Positions 1 through 6,647 of a DNA stretch of 17,959 nucleotides are shown piece by piece. Both the position numbers and the translations under genes were made by a program. Positions within the stretch are counted from its first letter, which is position 1, and each line of letters begins with the position of its first letter. The notes below the pieces were generated by a model. It searched no databases and was not told where the DNA came from. It saw only the letters and a program-made list of their open reading frames with translations. The stretch is from JBMNUL01 sp050946255 (lineage in GTDB: Bacteria > Actinomycetota > Coriobacteriia > Coriobacteriales > CADBOM01), in assembly GCA_050946255.1 (NCBI GenBank), contig JBMNUL010000040.1, positions 1 to 17,959 on the forward strand, written 5' to 3'.

Positions 1-15
1 GGCGTATACCGTTTA

Positions 16-55
16 CTGAAAATTCTTTCAGACAATAGTTTATTAATTTCTGAAA
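16..55. promoter_or_regulatory. CTGAAA dyad with a third half-site (candidate operator or alternative hairpins)
   Basis: CTGAAA (16-21) and TTTCAG (26-31) form a perfect 6-bp inverted repeat around ATTC. A further copy, TCTGAAA at 49-55, can pair instead with TTTCAGA at 26-32. Three related half-sites in 40 nt of AT-rich DNA upstream of the first operon fit either an operator or two mutually exclusive RNA hairpins. It could also be the end of an upstream gene's terminator. No regulator is encoded in the window. Confidence 0.35.
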
Positions 56-102
56 AATACGTTAATTATAAAAAAGTAAATCAACAAAATTCTAGAAACA
101 AG

Positions 103-132
103 TTGTTTTAAATCTAAAAAACTAACTATTAT
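103..132 (+). promoter_or_regulatory. Possible promoter for the coiled-coil/signal peptidase operon
   Basis: TTGTTT (103-108) and TATTAT (127-132) are separated by 18 nt in strongly AT-rich DNA. An overlapping alternative -10 is TATAAA at 130-135. The match is only moderate. This is the most promoter-like spot upstream of 452, and it lies just before a strong Shine-Dalgarno sequence at 144-151. Confidence 0.35.
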
Positions 133-143
133 AAATATTGATT

Positions 144-324
144 GGAAAGGACACTTGTGGAGAAATTTCGCACAGTTTTTGGATGATATCACCTCGTTGA
201 ACAGAAAATTGATGTGCGTCCAGTTGGCTTTGGGTCTGTTCTCAGGGCTAAAAATGGTTGGGATTTGAGAGATGCGCATCGTGCGATGATTTTTTCTGGT
301 CGGGTTGCGATTGGGGGGTTGTAA
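144..324 (+). other. Leader with short reading frames behind a good ribosome-binding site
   Basis: GGAAAGGA at 144-151 is a good Shine-Dalgarno sequence followed by overlapping starts TTG (155) and GTG (157). The TTG frame is open for 37 codons and stops at TGA 266-268, just before the hairpin at 271. The GTG frame stops at a TGA after 9 codons (184-186), but is otherwise open to TAA at 322-324, giving about 45 further codons of plausible protein sequence. Readings include a leader peptide, a decayed small gene, or chance. Nothing recognisable is encoded. From 325 to 451 I see no gene. Confidence 0.25.
271..295 (+). terminator. Weak hairpin plus T6 (possible attenuator)
   Basis: CATC-GTGC-GATG (277-288) sits beside the palindrome GATGCGCATC (271-280) and is followed by six T at 290-295. 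The stem is short, so termination would be partial at best. It lies immediately after the stop of the TTG-started leader frame, an arrangement typical of attenuators. Confidence 0.25.
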
Positions 325-451
325 TCCGACAGGGTGGATATTGTTTTGTAGGGTAACGGGATTAAGAAAGGGGTTCGATTCACCGCATGCACTTGTGCTC
401 GCTGTCGGGCACGCCTTGGTGGATCGCTACCGACTCTCGTTAGAGAGCTGA

Positions 452-1417
452 GTGGAAAAGATGACAGCACTCCCAAAGCAAGATAACAATAACGGATTGA
501 GGAAACTCAACAGGCTCGAGTTGCTCGAGGTCCTTACGGCGTTGAGCAACGAGAACGATCGCCTGAAGTCCGAGGTTGATAATCTCAACAAGCAGCTCCA
601 GGACAAGCTCCTTGCAGTAGAGAATGCAGGTAGCTTGGCTGAGGCTGCTTTAGCTGTCAATGGGTATTTCGCCGATGCACAGGCTGCTGCGGACCAGTAC
701 CTGGAGAACGCCAAGGCCATAGATGCTTGCGCGAAAATTGAGGCCGAGAGAATCCTCACCGATGCTTATAGGAAGGCTGCGGAGATTATTGACGCAGCTT
801 CTGATAGCGTTTGCAATCCCGAGTCCATTCAAGCTGCTGAGGCCGATTCTGCTGAATCGGCTAATTCCGTTGTAGAAACCGCTGCTGCCGAGGCTGAGAC
901 CGAGGTCGCTGAGGATAAAGAGACTGATACTGAGGCTGAACCGGTTGCTGAGACCGAGGCCGCTGAGGATAAAGAGACTGATACTGAGGCTGCAGAGTCC
1001 GAGCCCGTTGAGGCCGCAGAACCGGTTGCCGAGACTGAGGCTCCCGTTGAGGCCGAGCCGGTTGCCGAAGCTGAGCCCGCCACTGAGGCTTCAGAGGCTG
1101 AGCTCGACGACGAGGCCGCAGAGCCGGTTGCCGAGTCCGAGGCAGCTATTGAGGCTGCTACAGAGGCCGAGCCTGTTGTCGAGACCGAGACAGCTCGCAG
1201 AGCGAGAATCGCCTCGGCTCTTCAAGCGCTTCCGAAGATCGAGACCGTTGTGACAGATTTGCCCGAGGCTTCCGATGACATCGAATCCAATGAGACTCCA
1301 GATTCAAATGAAGTCGAAGATGACCAAATCTCCTTCGGATTCATCAACACATCTACGATCGATGAGCGCTCCGGGTTCTTCATTATTACTAATACTTGTG
1401 AGTCTGGGGAGGAATAA
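452..1417 (+). CDS. Coiled-coil protein with acidic Glu/Ala/Thr repeat tail, pilus-cluster associated
   Basis: 321 residues with no signal peptide or membrane segment, so probably cytoplasmic. Residues about 15-110 contain LNRLELLEVL, then a heptad-like coiled coil and a segment beginning AGSLAEAAL. I recognise this as the N-terminal part of proteins often annotated, without support I can see, as 'DNA repair protein' and found beside signal peptidases and CnaB pilins in Coriobacteriia and some clostridia. Residues about 125-245 are low-complexity Glu/Ala/Thr/Val sequence with near-exact repeats (EDKETDTEA twice). The C-terminus is Asp/Ser rich and ends FFIITNTCESGEE. GTG at 452 is chosen because AGAGAG precedes it; ATG at 461 is the alternative. 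The RBS overlaps a small hairpin, CTCTC-GTTA-GAGAG. The signal peptidase starts 2 nt after the stop. A scaffolding role is a guess from context and coiled coil. Confidence 0.8.
   Translation: MEKMTALPKQDNNNGLRKLNRLELLEVLTALSNENDRLKSEVDNLNKQLQDKLLAVENAGSLAEAALAVNGYFADAQAAADQYLENAKAIDACAKIEAERILTDAYRKAAEIIDAASDSVCNPESIQAAEADSAESANSVVETAAAEAETEVAEDKETDTEAEPVAETEAAEDKETDTEAAESEPVEAAEPVAETEAPVEAEPVAEAEPATEASEAELDDEAAEPVAESEAAIEAATEAEPVVETETARRARIASALQALPKIETVVTDLPEASDDIESNETPDSNEVEDDQISFGFINTSTIDERSGFFIITNTCESGEE
907..992 (+). repeat. 32-bp exact direct repeat inside the acidic tail
   Basis: Positions 907-938 and 961-992 are identical over 32 nt and lie 54 nt apart, a multiple of three, so repeat gain or loss keeps the reading frame. 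The whole segment 870-1190 is a degenerate GAG/GCT/GTT codon array, a likely site of length variation between strains. Confidence 0.85.
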
Positions 1418-1419
1418 CG

Positions 1420-2130
1420 TTGACCGAGGCCGTCAAAAATAACAACCTCGGAATTCTCGAGTTCTCCCAGACTGGGACGTTCGAGACCGTGAGCAACTCT
1501 GATGCCGGTGATAAGGCACAGGGCAAGAGGGGCCTGTTCGGTCGCAAGTCCTCTGACAAGGAGAACGTGCACTACGATCACGATGAGATCGACCGTGAGC
1601 ATGACAGGGTCAAGCGCAACAGCTCGAGAAGGCATGCAGCCTTCGTGGTGTTCGGGACGATCATTGTCGTGGCCGCAGCCGCAATCATCATCTCCAACAC
1701 GCTGCTCGCGGTCCTCCAGATCCGCGGCACGAGCATGGAGCCGACCATCACCGAGGGCGAGATCATAATCACTGACCGGTCCACCGATTTCGATACCGGC
1801 AACATCATCGCCTTCTATTACAACAACAAGATCCTCCTCAAGAGGGTTATCGCTTTCCCGGGAGATTGGGTGGACATCGATGACGAGGGGAACGTCTTCG
1901 TCAACGGCGCCCAGCTCACCGAGGACTACGTTGCCGACCTTGCGCTTGGCAACACCGACATTAGTTTTCCCTACCAGGTACCGGAGAGCAGCTACTTCGT
2001 CCTGGGTGACAATCGCAGCGTGTCCATCGATAGCAGGTCGAGTGCAGTGGGCACGGTGAAAAAAGAGCAGGTCCTTGGCAAAGTCCTGTTCTGCGTTTGG
2101 CCGCTAGACCGTTTCGGGGCAATTAGCTGA
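1420..2130 (+). CDS. lepB: Type I signal peptidase (accessory, pilus-associated)
   Basis: 236 residues. It removes signal peptides from exported proteins at the outer face of the membrane; in this context the pilins are the likely substrates. A long charged cytoplasmic N-terminus (1-71) precedes one membrane segment (about 74-97). Box B is GTSMEPT with nucleophile Ser105. The general-base lysine is Lys141 in KRVIAFPGD. Box E is GDNRSVSIDSR (196-206). All S26 catalytic features are present, and the single N-terminal membrane span is the Gram-positive type. Translation starts from TTG at 1420: GGGGAGGA (1406-1413) lies 6 nt upstream and no ATG or GTG fits as well. It is 2 nt downstream of the coiled-coil gene, so the two are cotranscribed. 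The roughly 70-residue cytoplasmic tail is longer than usual and could contact the coiled-coil protein (inference). Confidence 0.93.
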   Translation: MTEAVKNNNLGILEFSQTGTFETVSNSDAGDKAQGKRGLFGRKSSDKENVHYDHDEIDREHDRVKRNSSRRHAAFVVFGTIIVVAAAAIIISNTLLAVLQIRGTSMEPTITEGEIIITDRSTDFDTGNIIAFYYNNKILLKRVIAFPGDWVDIDDEGNVFVNGAQLTEDYVADLALGNTDISFPYQVPESSYFVLGDNRSVSIDSRSSAVGTVKKEQVLGKVLFCVWPLDRFGAIS

Positions 2131-2191
2131 CGAAGGGTCCAGTAGGGAAGGATGCGTGTCTATAGGGACAGCGGCGGGGGCACGCAGAGCC

Positions 2192-2210
2192 GTATGCCGC
2201 ACGGGCATGC
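2192..2210 (+). other. Leader hairpin between signal peptidase and major pilin
   Basis: GTATGCC (2192-2198) pairs with GGCATGC (2204-2210), 7 bp with one G-U, around loop GCACG. It lies in the 118-nt gap before the pilin gene. No T run follows, so it is not a normal intrinsic terminator. I see no convincing promoter in this gap, so the pilin may be transcribed from the upstream operon. Confidence 0.35.
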
Positions 2211-2248
2211 CCTCGCTAGTGGGGCAAGAAAGTAAGGAGTGTGAGAAA

Positions 2249-4150
2249 ATGGATACTACTAAGACTAAGAGTCGGATATCAGCTATTTTTTCAGTAGTTC
2301 TGTCCGTCATCTTCGTCATGTCCATGATGGGGGTGAACGCAGGACAGGCATATGCAGAGGATGGTTCCATTACCGTGAGCACTTCTGAAGGCATGACGGA
2401 GACTCATGATCTTAACGCTTACCAGTTGTTCGATGGGACTTTCACAAACAATACATTTGATGTCACCGGATGGGGCAGTGGGATTACGGCAGCGAACCAG
2501 AAGGCCTTCGTCAATGAGTTGAAGGGAGACTCCACGTTCGGCACTGGAACTGCCAACGCTTTCTACAACATCAGCACGACTGGGACCAACGAACCCTCCG
2601 CATCTGCTGTGGCCGGTGTGCTCTCTGCGAATAAGGACAATGCGACTTTTGCGCAGAGGTTCGCGGATATTGCAGCCAAATATGTTAGCGGCACAACGGA
2701 GGCTGGCACACAGGTAGATCTCGTTTATAATGAAGCCAATGGGACATACACCGCTACCGGCGTTGACTACGGCTACTATGTGATCAAGGACGAGACGAAT
2801 ACCGGCACTGGTGGGACCAACCTCGAGTACGACCACATTTCCAGCACGATGCTGCAGGTTGTGGGAGCTGCTTCCGTCACGGCCAAGGTCAAGACCATCA
2901 ACTTCGGCAAGGAAGAGCAGAACAACGACAACTTCACCATTGACGACGATAATATTGGCGATGGAGTAACCGATTATGGTGACACCGCGACCTATCAGAA
3001 CGGCGATTCCGTGCCGTTCCGCATCTGGGTTACCCTTCCCACCGACCTCGCTGATTATCAGACGTCAAATAACGGCCAGGGTTATTATGTGTCCTTCAAC
3101 GATACTCTGGGATCTGGCCTGACTTTCGATTCTGATTCTGTCCAGTACTATGTGGCGGATGTCACAACAGATGGTACTCCCAACTTTTCGACTATGACTT
3201 CGCTGACCCAGACAGCTGCTGGATTTGCTACCCCCACTGTCAGTGGGCAGAGTGTCACCTTCACGGCGTCCGACATCAGCGGAATTGAAGCGTACTATGC
3301 CACGGAGACAACAGTAGGCGAGACCACCACTGTTACGCCAAAGGCCATCGTCATCACCTACAAGGCTACGCTGGATACTTCTGCAGTCAGCGATACTGGC
3401 ATTCCCAATACCCTCAACGTGACCCACACCAGCAACAAGAACGGTGACAAGGGCACCACGCCTGACGATCATACCTATACCTTCACGTTCGAGATTGACC
3501 TCACGAAGGTCGATGCCAATGGCTCTGCCATTACCACTGACACCGCTGAGTTCGAGCTGCATCCTGATAGCAACGGAAGCATCGATGAAACCAAGACGGC
3601 CGTGTTCACAGTGAGCAACGGCACCTACAAGTTCGTGAAGTGGGTTGATAGCACTTACACGCTGGGAACCGGCGAGACGAAGACGATCTCCTCTGGCACC
3701 AATGGCACGTTCAACATCATCGGGTTGGATGCATCTAACGGCACTGAGACCGTGTACTACTACCTGAAGGAGACCAAGGCTCCTGCCGGTTACAACACCC
3801 TCACGAACCCGATTAAGTTCCACCTCGTGGCGAGCACCTCTGCCACCAACAACGATGGAATTGCCTCTAATCCGAAGATTGATTCTCTTACGATGAAAAT
3901 CGATGACAACGGCAGTGGCACCGCGGGTTCCGACGTGGCCGGTAACACCACCACCACTACGAATGACGACGGTACCACCGTCACCGTTTCCCATGCTACT
4001 GTCACCACCAATATCGTGAACAAGTCTGGTAACCTGCCTGAGACCGGTGGAATGGGCACCACGATCTTCGTGATCTGCGGTATCGCAATCATGGCCATTG
4101 CTGGTGGCGCCTATGTGAGCCGTCGCCGCAAGAGCGCAGATCGCGACTAG
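2249..4150 (+). CDS. Major (backbone) pilin, SpaA/FimA type, LPETG-anchored
   Basis: 633 residues. It is the likely shaft subunit polymerised by the adjacent class C sortase. Signal peptide 1-36 ends QAYA before EDGS. Residues about 40-215 form the N-terminal fimbrial domain, ending with SVTAKVKT; Lys213 is the best candidate for the linking pilin-motif lysine. Residues about 255-420 are an Ig-like domain of the isopeptide D2 type. Residues about 430-545 are a CnaB domain with lysine in EIDLTKVD and the E-box YYLKETKAPAGY (Glu508). A Thr-rich linker leads to sorting signal LPETG (596-600), a hydrophobic span and the basic tail RRRK. The start is ATG 2249, with AAGGAG 9 nt upstream. The frame stays open upstream to a GTG at 2156, but that has no RBS and would hide the signal peptide. 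Confidence 0.92.
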   Translation: MDTTKTKSRISAIFSVVLSVIFVMSMMGVNAGQAYAEDGSITVSTSEGMTETHDLNAYQLFDGTFTNNTFDVTGWGSGITAANQKAFVNELKGDSTFGTGTANAFYNISTTGTNEPSASAVAGVLSANKDNATFAQRFADIAAKYVSGTTEAGTQVDLVYNEANGTYTATGVDYGYYVIKDETNTGTGGTNLEYDHISSTMLQVVGAASVTAKVKTINFGKEEQNNDNFTIDDDNIGDGVTDYGDTATYQNGDSVPFRIWVTLPTDLADYQTSNNGQGYYVSFNDTLGSGLTFDSDSVQYYVADVTTDGTPNFSTMTSLTQTAAGFATPTVSGQSVTFTASDISGIEAYYATETTVGETTTVTPKAIVITYKATLDTSAVSDTGIPNTLNVTHTSNKNGDKGTTPDDHTYTFTFEIDLTKVDANGSAITTDTAEFELHPDSNGSIDETKTAVFTVSNGTYKFVKWVDSTYTLGTGETKTISSGTNGTFNIIGLDASNGTETVYYYLKETKAPAGYNTLTNPIKFHLVASTSATNNDGIASNPKIDSLTMKIDDNGSGTAGSDVAGNTTTTTNDDGTTVTVSHATVTTNIVNKSGNLPETGGMGTTIFVICGIAIMAIAGGAYVSRRRKSADRD

Positions 4151-4213
4151 TTCTGTCAATAGGAATTTTGAAATTGCACTGTAGTTTGAAAAACGAATAG
4201 GTATTTGTCGAAA

Positions 4214-4273
4214 GCGGGGTGCTGAACCCTGGTATCCCGCCTTCCGCCCTCCCGGGAATCTCCGGGAGGGCGG
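4214..4273 (+). promoter_or_regulatory. Two GC-rich hairpins between major pilin and sortase, the second a perfect 12-bp stem
   Basis: GCGGG (4214-4218) can pair with CCCGC (4236-4240). Immediately after it, CCGCCCTCCCGG (4244-4255) pairs perfectly with CCGGGAGGGCGG (4262-4273) around a 6-nt loop. No T tract follows, so this is not a standard rho-independent terminator. Standing between a high-abundance pilin and its low-abundance assembly genes, it could protect the pilin mRNA 3' end, pause polymerase or permit partial read-through (inference). The rest of 4151-4317 shows no gene and no clear promoter. Confidence 0.75.
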
Positions 4274-4317
4274 GGACAGTGCCTGGAAGATGGGGATGAG
4301 TTCAGAAAGGTAGAGAG

Positions 4318-5598
4318 GTGACTGGCAGAAAGCGATTCGTCAACAAATCCAAGACAAAGGTTGTTGACGAAAAGCAGACCGGGAAAGGCAGGGAGGAAAC
4401 CGAGAAGCCGAAAAAGAAGAAGCGCAGCCGTGGTGGCGATATGCTTCTTATATTCATATTCGTGATCGGTCTTCTCATTCTGCTCTACCCGACAATCAGC
4501 AACCTCTACAACTCATCCAGGCAAAGTGAGATGGTCGCATCTTACGATGCAAAGATTGCCGAGATGACCCCGGAGGACTTCGATGCGGAGTGGGCCAAGG
4601 TAGACGCCTACAATGCTGAGATTGCGAGAATGGGGATTTACTTCACTTCTTCAAATACTGAGCTTCACAACCAGTATCTGGAGACAGCGGATATCTTGGG
4701 CAACGGGATGATGGGACACATTCAGATTCCTAAGATTGGTGTGGACCTTCCCATCTACCACGGCACTTCCGACGACGTGCTTGCCTTTGGCGTCGGGCAC
4801 ATGGAGGGCTCATCGCTCCCAGGAGGAGGACCTTCGACTCATGTCGTTCTTTCCGGGCACCGCGGGCTCCCCACGAGCAAGCTGTTCACGGATCTCGACC
4901 AGTTAGAGGAAGGGGACATCTTCCTCATCTACACGCTCGACAGGACCTGCGCCTACAAGGTGGATCAAATCCGCATTGTTCTTCCGAACGATGTTGAGGA
5001 TCTCGAGATCATCCCTGGCGAGGATCTTTGCACTCTGGTCACTTGCACGCCGTACGGAATTAACTCGCACAGGTTGTTGGTTCGCGGGCACAGGGTCGAC
5101 TACCCAGAGAGCGACTATATAGCTGCAGACGCCGTGGGAATCGATCCGCTGTTGGTGGCAACGATCATTGCGGTACCGGCCTTCATAGCGGTGATGGTAT
5201 TCGCCCTTACCGGGAATAAGCGTAGAAAAGGTAAGGTCGAGGGGTCTAAGAAGGCCGATAGGAAGAAAGCCGGAAAGGGCGGCAAATCGAGGAAAGGCAA
5301 GCGTTCAGGTAAGGACGCGAGGCCCGATGAGGGCGAGAGCCTTTCCAAAGAGGAGAAGCCCGAGAAGGCAAATGAGGAAGTAGAAGATAGAGGCGCCGTT
5401 GAAGAAGTAGTGGAAATTGGATCGGCTGTGGGAGTCGAAAGTGCAGGCGACAATCCGGATAAGCCTGCAGATGAAGCTCCTGAAGACACGCTCTTTCCTA
5501 TTTCCATCACATATTCAAAGAGCGAGACGTTTGAGTTGGGCGCAGATGATAGCAAGACAGAAGGGAGGTCAGACGATGGTAAAGAGCACGGTCAATAG
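4318..5598 (+). CDS. srtC: Class C (pilus-polymerising) sortase
   Basis: 426 residues. It cleaves the LPxTG signal of pilins between Thr and Gly and joins the threonine to a lysine of the next subunit, at the outer membrane face. The basic cytoplasmic N-terminus is followed by membrane span about 42-62, then the catalytic domain. His181 lies in LSGHRGLPTSKLF. Cys243 and Arg252 lie in TLVTCTPYGINSHRLLVRG, the class C signature. A second membrane span (about 277-297) is also typical of class C. Two things are unusual: the usual DPF/DPW lid motif before the core is not visible (the region reads ARMGIYFTSSN), and the cytoplasmic tail after the second span is about 127 residues, Lys-rich then acidic. 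The start is GTG 4318 with AAAGG 7 nt upstream; no ATG fits. Its end overlaps the next gene by 23 nt. Confidence 0.94.
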   Translation: MTGRKRFVNKSKTKVVDEKQTGKGREETEKPKKKKRSRGGDMLLIFIFVIGLLILLYPTISNLYNSSRQSEMVASYDAKIAEMTPEDFDAEWAKVDAYNAEIARMGIYFTSSNTELHNQYLETADILGNGMMGHIQIPKIGVDLPIYHGTSDDVLAFGVGHMEGSSLPGGGPSTHVVLSGHRGLPTSKLFTDLDQLEEGDIFLIYTLDRTCAYKVDQIRIVLPNDVEDLEIIPGEDLCTLVTCTPYGINSHRLLVRGHRVDYPESDYIAADAVGIDPLLVATIIAVPAFIAVMVFALTGNKRRKGKVEGSKKADRKKAGKGGKSRKGKRSGKDARPDEGESLSKEEKPEKANEEVEDRGAVEEVVEIGSAVGVESAGDNPDKPADEAPEDTLFPISITYSKSETFELGADDSKTEGRSDDGKEHGQ

Positions 5599-6646
5599 AG
5601 TTGTGCTGGCATTCGCGATTTCGTTTGTGCTGGCATTCGCACTGGCAGTGCCCGGTAACGCGCTGGCCTCGGGAACAAGTGACGATTCAACTGAAATCGA
5701 TGTGATGAGCACCGATTGCTCTCTGACCATGTCATTCGTAGACACTGGAGCTGCATTCGATGGTGTGACTGTCCGCGTCTGGAAGATTGCGGAGTTCACC
5801 AGCAATGGAACGGAGCTGATCTCGCCATTCTCTGAATCTGGGGTTTCTCTACTTAGCGATGATGGAACTGAGACTTTCCCAGGAGTAGATTCTCACGACA
5901 AGTGGAGTACTTTGGCGGCTTCGCTGTACAACTATGCTGTCACAAACGATGTTCCCACCATTGATGAAAAGGACGTTGACGATACGGGTGTCGTTGTCTT
6001 TGAGGATATCGATCCGGCAGTTTATCTTGTCGTGCCAGTAGATGCCAATGCCTCCACATCTACGATAACTTTCAGTCCATCGATAGTGTCTATCCCCACC
6101 GAGAATGACAGCGGCGAGTTGGAATACAACGTCGTCGTTACACCGAAGTGGGCACCCAATGTGGATGTCACCGAGTACAGCGTTGTCAAGCACTGGGATG
6201 ACTCTGGCTATGAATCATCTAGGCCGACCAGCGTCACGGTTACCATTGCCCGCGACGGCGAGGAGTGGGCCACTGTCGAACTGTCCAGCGACAACGACTG
6301 GACCTATTCATGGACGACTGAAACGGGTTACGAGTGGACGGTCTCCGAAACTATCGGGGACGAAAACTATACGTATTCCGTGACAACCGGAGATGACGGA
6401 ACATTCGTGATCACGAACACCTACAACGAGACCGAAACTCCGCCGGGAACCACTACCACTACGACAACCACCACTTCGAATTCCTGGCTTCCGAAGACAA
6501 TGGACGCCTGGATTTCGATGATAGTGCTCGCGATGGTGATTTTCTGCGTGGCATTCGTACCCATCACGGCTGCTGTCAGGAGGCGTCGCGCCACGGATGA
6601 TGCTGTTGAAGACAACGACGACGATATGATGAATCGAGGCGAATGA
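5576..6646 (+). CDS. Minor/basal pilin with CnaB domain and atypical LPKTM sorting signal
   Basis: 356 residues. Signal peptide is about 1-32 (ends NALAS). The N-terminal pilin domain runs to YNVVVTPKWAPN, where Lys191 resembles a pilin-motif lysine. A CnaB domain (about 197-284) starts YSVVKHWDD, has the Glu258 E-box-like motif WTVSETIGD and ends TFVITNTY. An eight-Thr linker precedes WLPKTMDAW, a hydrophobic segment (about 313-334) and RRRR. The sorting motif is LPKTM (305-309), Met replacing the usual Gly. The start is ATG 5576, with AAGGGAGG 7 nt upstream and inside the sortase gene, so translation is probably coupled. Size and single CnaB domain suggest a basal or ancillary subunit like SpaB/FimB. 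That role is inferred. Confidence 0.87.
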   Translation: MVKSTVNRVVLAFAISFVLAFALAVPGNALASGTSDDSTEIDVMSTDCSLTMSFVDTGAAFDGVTVRVWKIAEFTSNGTELISPFSESGVSLLSDDGTETFPGVDSHDKWSTLAASLYNYAVTNDVPTIDEKDVDDTGVVVFEDIDPAVYLVVPVDANASTSTITFSPSIVSIPTENDSGELEYNVVVTPKWAPNVDVTEYSVVKHWDDSGYESSRPTSVTVTIARDGEEWATVELSSDNDWTYSWTTETGYEWTVSETIGDENYTYSVTTGDDGTFVITNTYNETETPPGTTTTTTTTTSNSWLPKTMDAWISMIVLAMVIFCVAFVPITAAVRRRRATDDAVEDNDDDMMNRGE

Positions 6647-6647
6647 A

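Noticed and set aside
184..186. TGA in the leader frame read as selenocysteine
   Set aside because: No SECIS-like stem-loop is evident directly after it and the encoded peptide matches nothing known; a broken frame or chance is simpler.
370..385. GGGGTTCGATTC resembling a tRNA T-arm in the left leader
   Set aside because: The T stem does not pair properly and no acceptor, D or anticodon arms surround it. It is in the opposite orientation to the tRNA-Ala, so it cannot be the matching direct-repeat attachment site.
829..1083. Ala/Ser/Val-rich minus-strand frame opposite the acidic repeats
   Set aside because: Purely a reverse reading of the GAG/GCT repeat codons.
2156..2248. N-terminal extension of the major pilin from GTG 2156
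   Set aside because: No Shine-Dalgarno sequence, and it would bury the signal peptide; ATG 2249 has AAGGAG upstream.
3065..4159. 364-codon minus-strand frame opposite the major pilin
   Set aside because: No recognisable protein and no RBS; it mirrors a well-supported pilin gene.
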